Shown: one piece after another, positions 59,197 through 64,000 of the stretch | How positions within the stretch are numbered: the first letter of the stretch is position 1 | Layout: each line of letters opens with the position of its first letter | Assembly: GCA_944990035.1 (NCBI GenBank) | Contig: CALYLX010000098.1 | Span: forward strand, 930,001-994,000 | DNA: 64,000 bases | Source of the DNA: Clitopilus passeckerianus | Taxonomy: Eukaryota; Basidiomycota; Agaricomycetes; Agaricales; Entolomataceae | Direction of reading: 5' to 3' | The notes under the pieces: model-generated | Database searches by the model: none | Told to the model about the DNA's origin: nothing | Seen by the model: only the letters and a program-made list of their open reading frames with translations | Program-made: the position numbers and the translations under genes

Positions 59197-62100
59197 ATGG
59201 AATCCTTCCTTGAGGCTCTGCTGGACGACGACCGTTCACTACCACCAGGGTCTCCTCCTACACGTAAGGTTTATCTATCTGACTTGGGTCGGTGCTAACC
59301 TTTCTTTTATAGGCAAGTTTGAAGGACCCTGGTTTACGACACAACTTACGATCTCCGCAGGCATAGGAATAATATCGTTCTTTTTGTTCTCGTACTGCCG
59401 GACACGATGGCCACTGTTGTTTGCACCAAGAACGAAATTGAAAGGTGGATAGATATGCACACTTGCTTGATCATAGGCTCACTATGCTCCAGGGTTCTCT
59501 CCTCATGAAGCACACGCACACCAAGCCTTCTTTGGTTGGATACTGCCTACAATTAGAACTTCGGAATTCACGGTCCTGCAAATTGTCGGATTAGATGCGG
59601 CCGTGGTAAGACTCCCATCCGTCGATTGACTATTTTATCACCTGACGTTCCCTTCAGCTACTGAACTTCTTCAAGATGTCATTCTACCTGTTTTCTGTAT
59701 GCTCTCTGTTTGCGGTCACAATCCTGATGCCTCTGAATTGGAAGGTAAGGAGTGTTTGAAAGAAACTGTCAGGTTGGAATTAACTGGTGCGTTTTCAGCA
59801 TAACAAAGACCTTGGTGCAGACGACGATTGGCCAGGCAATGATGATGATGACTGGCCGTCGCTCCGGAGGATGATTGATCCACCGAAGGGCAACCACACC
59901 ATTCCTGCGCAAGATTGGCTTGACCTCATCAGCGACGCGAATTCATATCTCTCTGTTCACCTCACGTTCACTTATCTTTTCACCATCCTCTCGCTCTACT
60001 TCATTTATCGCAACTATAAACGCTTCATCCGCTCTCGGCAACTATTCTCTCTCGAACTCGTTCACTCCATACCGGCACGCACCGTTCTCGTTACCAATCT
60101 TCCCAATCATCTTCAAGGCGAACGACCCCTAGCCGAATATTTCGAAAACATGGGCCTTGCTGTCGAAAGCGTCACCGTTTGTCGAGAGGTTTCAAGCTTA
60201 AAGGCCGTCCTAGACCGTCGCACAGAAGCTCTGTTGGCCTTGGAGAAGGCATGGGTTGACTACGTCGGCAACCCGAGTACAGTCGAAGCTTATGATCCGG
60301 AGAACGCTGCAGTTCCTCTGGTGGATTTAGATATTGAGGAGGGGCAACCGCGGCAGGGCAAACTGGTTATACCCCATAAGAAACGTCCAACGCTAAGAAC
60401 AGCATGGTATAAACCGAAAGTCGATGCTCTCGAGTACCTAGAGCAGCAATTCAAGGAGGCGGATGACTTGGTGAAAAAACGCAGGAAAACTGGGAGGTTC
60501 AAAGCAACACAAGCTGCATTTGTGACCTTTGAAAAGATGTCAAGTGCTGTACGTTCATTGGGAATATCGTGGATATAAGGATTTTGACAATTCTTCGCAG
60601 CAAATCGCCGTCCAAGTGGCCCATGCACCAAACCCTTCACAAGTTACGACATATCCTGCCCCAGAGCCTCGAGACATAGTCTGGGCGAACATGTCACCTT
60701 CTTCCATAAATGTCCGCACTCGCGAAATCTTCGTCCTTGGCGTAATGGCGCTTCTTTTCACCCTCTGGATCCCTCCCATCACGGCCTTGGCCAGTCTGCT
60801 CAGCTACAAGGAAATCAAGAAAGCGATGCCATGGCTAGGGGAGTTGATAGACCAGAATGAGAATATCCGCGCCATTGTGCAGAACTCACTACCTAGCGTT
60901 GCTATGATAACTCTGAATGCGTTGCTGCCCTTTGTCCTTGAGGGTGAGATTATGTTCCGCCAACAGTATACACGCCCCGCTAACTATGTATCAAGCTCTT
61001 ACCTATGTTCAGGGTTATCGCGCGCGAAGCTGGGTGGAGTATTCCCTACTCAAGAAGTGGGTTCTCTGTCAATTCCTGCGCTATATTTCTCATTCAAACT
61101 TCACTTTACAGATACTTCCTGTTCCTCCTCATCAACGTCGTATTCATCTTCCTTTTAGCCACTACATATTGGCAACTAGTTCGTGACCTTGCCAATTCGC
61201 CGGCGAAGGTTCCAGAAAAGCTTGCAATTGCTTTACAAACTGGTCGAGCGAGGTGGGTCTATAAAATATTTTGAGAGTGAATTCACGGGCCTGAACGGAA
61301 TTGCCATTGTCTGCTAGACATTTCTTCCTATCCTACGTCATTTTGCAAGGTATTTATCAGCTTTTTAGTACTTGTTCTCATCTAACATTGCTGTCAGGTC
61401 TTGGTATCATGCCATTACAACTGCTCAACCTTGGTGTGATTATACCGAGGCTCTTCTATAGGATGTTCCTCACCCGAACCCCCAGAGGTACGTCCCCTCC
61501 TCGTTCTGATATGTGCTGGGCTAAGAATATTCAGATTTCGCGGAACTGAATGCTCCGCCAATGATCAACTATGGCGTCGTATACCCACAAGCCATCCTTA
61601 TCTTTGTCATAACCCTACTCTACAGCGTTGTGCAACCACTCATCGTGATATTTGGTGCAGTCTACTTTGGCATCGGATACGTCGTTTACAAGTACAAACT
61701 ACTCTTTGGTGAGTTCATGCATCAATACCGATACACCGGACAACGCTCTAAATCCGGACAGTCTTTTACAAACCATATGAGTCTCAAGGACAAGCCTGGC
61801 CGATCACCTTCATTCGACTCATCTGGGGCGTCATAATATTCCTCTTGTTCATGATTGGCATATTCTCCCTCCGGAAGTCTTTCATCCTATCCTCTCTACT
61901 CGTCCCGTTACTTGTTGCGACCGTTGCTTGGTGTTACTTAGTTGATAAGCAACTCAAACCTCTCAGCAAATTTGTCAGTCTATCCTCCGTGTTTGAGGTG
62001 GAACGCGGGGAAGATACGGCAGAGGTATTGCGCCTCAGAGCTGGCCATCCAGTTACATGGTCACAGAGGTTAGTACATCTAAAGCTGTACATTTTATGGA

Positions 62101-62939
62101 TACTAATTCTTGAGTCCCCAGTAATCTGAATAAACGCCGTTATGCACAGAATGACGACACCTTGTACGCTGCTCCAGAAGACGAACGCACGGATTATGTG
62201 AGTTTCTCACATCATCCCTCATACGCACATACCGATTTGTCCGATACCGATAGTCTCAACCTCCTATGGCAAATTGGTATAGCGGGGTATTGAAGTAAGT
62301 ACACCCTCTCTTACCTTTCTCCCGATCTGACCATCTTTCTTCAGTACGGGCAAGAGGCGTTATGGACATCCCGCGTTAAATGGTGTGCTTCCTCAACCCT
62401 GGCTACCTCTGAAGAAGGGCCAAACGTTAGTCAATCATGATCACCGAAACGGAAACACCAAGGTCGCGCAGGACAACGACACGGTTGTTCTGACCCTACG
62501 TAAACGCTTTAGTAGAAGCCACAGGTCGAGGTCCCGAGACGTCAATCGCGCTGGCCCTTCGGATCCTAACGCAGGAGCGACACCCCTCGAAGAACATCCA
62601 GACGCCACTAATCCGTGGGAGGATGTAACGACCCGGCATCAGAGGTCTGGTAGTGGGAGCCTGCACCATCGCCTGAGCTTCGATGTTGCTTCGGGAGTGA
62701 TTATGCTGCCTGACGATGGGGACTGGTTGGACGAACCAGACAGCGATGAAGATTATGGGACGGAGCAAGGGGAGAACCTAGAACGCTCGATTACCGAGGC
62801 CAGTGCCATTGACGACAACGGATTGTCGCCTACAGCTGCCGTCTCAAACTCACCATCGAGGACCTCTCGTTATGGTACCTATTTCCATCATCCTGAAAGG
62901 AGAAGGCCCACTATTCCAGGCGCATTTCCTGGACGATGA
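59197..62939 (+). CDS. CSC1/OSCA/TMEM63-family cation channel (DUF221 protein)
   Basis: Fifteen exons: 59197-59263, 59313-59444, 59493-59605, 59658-59744, 59799-60548, 60601-60943, 60996-61056, 61112-61252, 61318-61349, 61398-61487, 61535-61708, 61762-62068, 62122-62197, 62254-62294, 62345-62939; 3,009 nt, 1,002 aa, frame consistent throughout. Family order: N-terminal membrane segments (LTISAGIGIISFFLFSYC; FYLFSVCSLFAVTILMPLNW; LTFTYLFTILSLYFIYRNYK), a cytosolic domain starting RTVLVTNLP and including AFVTFEKMSSA, then the conserved channel part (DIVWANMSPSSINVRTREIF, IPPITALASLL, ARSWVEYSLLKKYFLFLL, YPQAILIFVITLLYSVVQPL, FYKPYESQGQAWP) with many helices, and a hydrophilic C-terminus (NTGKRRYGHPALNGVLPQPW, then Ser/Asp-rich). 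Probable osmosensitive Ca2+-permeable channel; membrane localisation inferred from the family. Orthology to CSC1, RSN1 or PHM7 not resolved. Confidence 0.93.
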
Positions 62940-63113
62940 AATCAGTTTCATTAGGTCTTGATATTTCAGTGCTCTCTGTCCTCAGTTGATACACCTCGTT
63001 GATGTTGTATACCCCTATGATATTTTCAGCTTATTACTATGCATACCTCTGCTTCCATACGTTCACCCAAATCGTAGTATTTCTGGTATTCGGCAGTTTC
63101 AAACTTTGCATAC

Positions 63114-64000
63114 TCATATATACATTCCACCTTCTCCTACCTCATCTCGCTTCCTCTGTGCAGATACCCTTTCACCTCGCTTCGCATTGACCCATCTTGC
63201 CGGGGTAGGCTGCTCCGCTAGCTGGAATGACAAATTTTGTGCTAGGTTCACCGCCTCGTCTGTCCACTCATCACGGTCTTCTGACAGTGCAAGCACATTT
63301 GAAGATTTGAGGACTTTCGGAGCCGGATGGGCTGCATGGGATGATGGAACAAGGATAGCAAAGCCTGGAGACCGATTATATGTCGTTTCGAGACACGAGA
63401 AGAATGCGGCTGATGTGGATTGCAGGAGGTTTGGGGGTGAGAAGGGCTTGGCATTCTTTTTCTAGACGTGTTTCCGTCAATCAAGTGAAGGGCATTCATG
63501 TTTGCAAGACGTACAATGGCATCGTCGACGGGTGAATTGGAGAGATAACGCATTGGTGCGTCACTTAGCGGAACTTTCTCTCCGGATATGTAGTTTGTGG
63601 CTGAGTATGTATCGAGCAATACAACCCTTGTACATGGGGGATAGATCAGCAGATGAAGAAACGATGACGCGGTCTAGATACCTCGTAGGCTCCAGATGCT
63701 GGAGCGTCGTGTCTGCATATTTGAACATTGCCCACACAGGCAGCCTTGTCATTATTTCGGAGGCTACAATTATAGCCTGAGTCCACCCGGGTCTAAAGAC
63801 TAGGCCGACCTAGATAGATTCGTGCAACGCTCCACAAGAAATGAGTGAAGCTTACCTGTACTTTATTCACGTAGATTGCTCCTCTTTGCTCGCCAAGATC
63901 AGCGTTACGGGACCAATACTTGGATATGTCCCCTGTTGCTACAACCAGAGCACGTCCTTTGGGAAGATCTCCAATTATTTCGACGTTGACATCGTGGTCC
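63114..64000 (-). CDS. Spliced gene, 3' part; possible proteasome assembly chaperone 1-like protein
   Basis: Partial at the window edge; 5' exons lie beyond 64000. Exons inferred on the minus strand: 63856-64000 (GDLPKGRALVVATGDISKYW, ending ...NKVQ), 63682-63776 (AIIVASEIMTRLPVWAMFKY), 63515-63626 (VVLLDTYSATNYISGEKVPL, MRYLSNSPVDDAI), 63114-63461 (KKNAKPFSPPNLLQSTSAAF... to GEGGMYI stop). Introns of 79, 55 and 53 nt with GT-AG ends and consistent phase. The pattern VVLLDTYSATNY followed by an MRYL segment and PPNLLQSTSAAFFSCLE recalls PAC1/PSMG1, which helps 20S proteasome alpha-ring assembly, but this rests on memory of a weakly conserved family. The gene itself is well supported; the function is tentative. 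Its 3' end faces the CSC1-like gene 174 bp away. Confidence 0.6.

Noticed and set aside
62986..63465. 159-codon plus-strand ORF downstream of the CSC1-like gene
   Set aside because: It overlaps antisense to a well-spliced minus-strand exon with consistent phases, and its protein has no recognisable feature.

Overview
The window is from a filamentous fungus, most likely an Agaricomycete (Basidiomycota). The three host genes at the right end have many 46-79-nt GT-AG introns, and the repeats are typical of fungi: a Tad1/I-like LINE that carries RNase H, chromodomain Ty3/gypsy elements, a Ty1/copia element and Tc1/mariner transposons. I cannot name the species.

Layout. About 1-57,400 is one nested transposon island with no intact host gene. 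1-22,716 is a pile of copies of one LINE family (ORF1 = gag-like zinc-knuckle protein, ORF2 = AP endonuclease + RT + RNase H + C-terminal zinc finger). Copies on the minus strand fill 1-14,613, apart from an inverted 5'-end piece at 9,969-10,262, and copies on the plus strand fill 14,614-22,716. Together they form a large imperfect palindrome and a 3.9-kb direct repeat with a 5,149-bp period. The only copy that keeps the RT domain (15,588-22,716) is broken by a 485-bp solo LTR (17,831-18,315, target duplication GAAAA) and a 1,615-bp Tc1 element (19,000-20,614). 23,706-30,672 is a decayed 6.97-kb chromovirus, Gypsy-1, with target duplication CGTAG, inserted in another LINE. 30,845-37,609 holds degenerate LINE pieces plus about 1 kb I cannot assign. 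37,610-45,632 is a Gypsy-2 element with a 1,400-codon gag-pol frame, sharing its 5' LTR with a partial upstream copy. 45,633-56,643 holds the two halves of one copia element in opposite orientation, separated by a mariner fragment and an inverted Gypsy-2 copy; both Gypsy-2 LTRs abut the same 5-mer (GATTG) at the split.

Host genes begin at 57,540: a complete mitochondrial class I release factor (MRF1, 7 exons, 396 aa, minus), a complete CSC1/OSCA/TMEM63-family channel (15 exons, 1,002 aa, plus) that shares a 135-bp divergent promoter with it, and the 3' part of a spliced minus-strand gene that may be a proteasome assembly chaperone (PAC1-like).

Most interesting biology: Gypsy-1 and Gypsy-2 are clearly diverged but share the same organisation. 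Each has a conserved leader ORF before gag, a gag end of the form G GNT TTT TAR with pol in the -1 frame (candidate programmed frameshift), an 11-12-nt perfect complement between the predicted RNA 5' end in the LTR and the sequence next to the LTR (candidate Tf1-like self-priming), and a third ORF after pol that encodes a Cys/His-rich protein of 288-293 aa that I cannot assign to a described family. This is followed by a conserved hairpin next to the polypurine region. Several frame breaks are single-base homopolymer losses, so part of the apparent decay may be consensus error.
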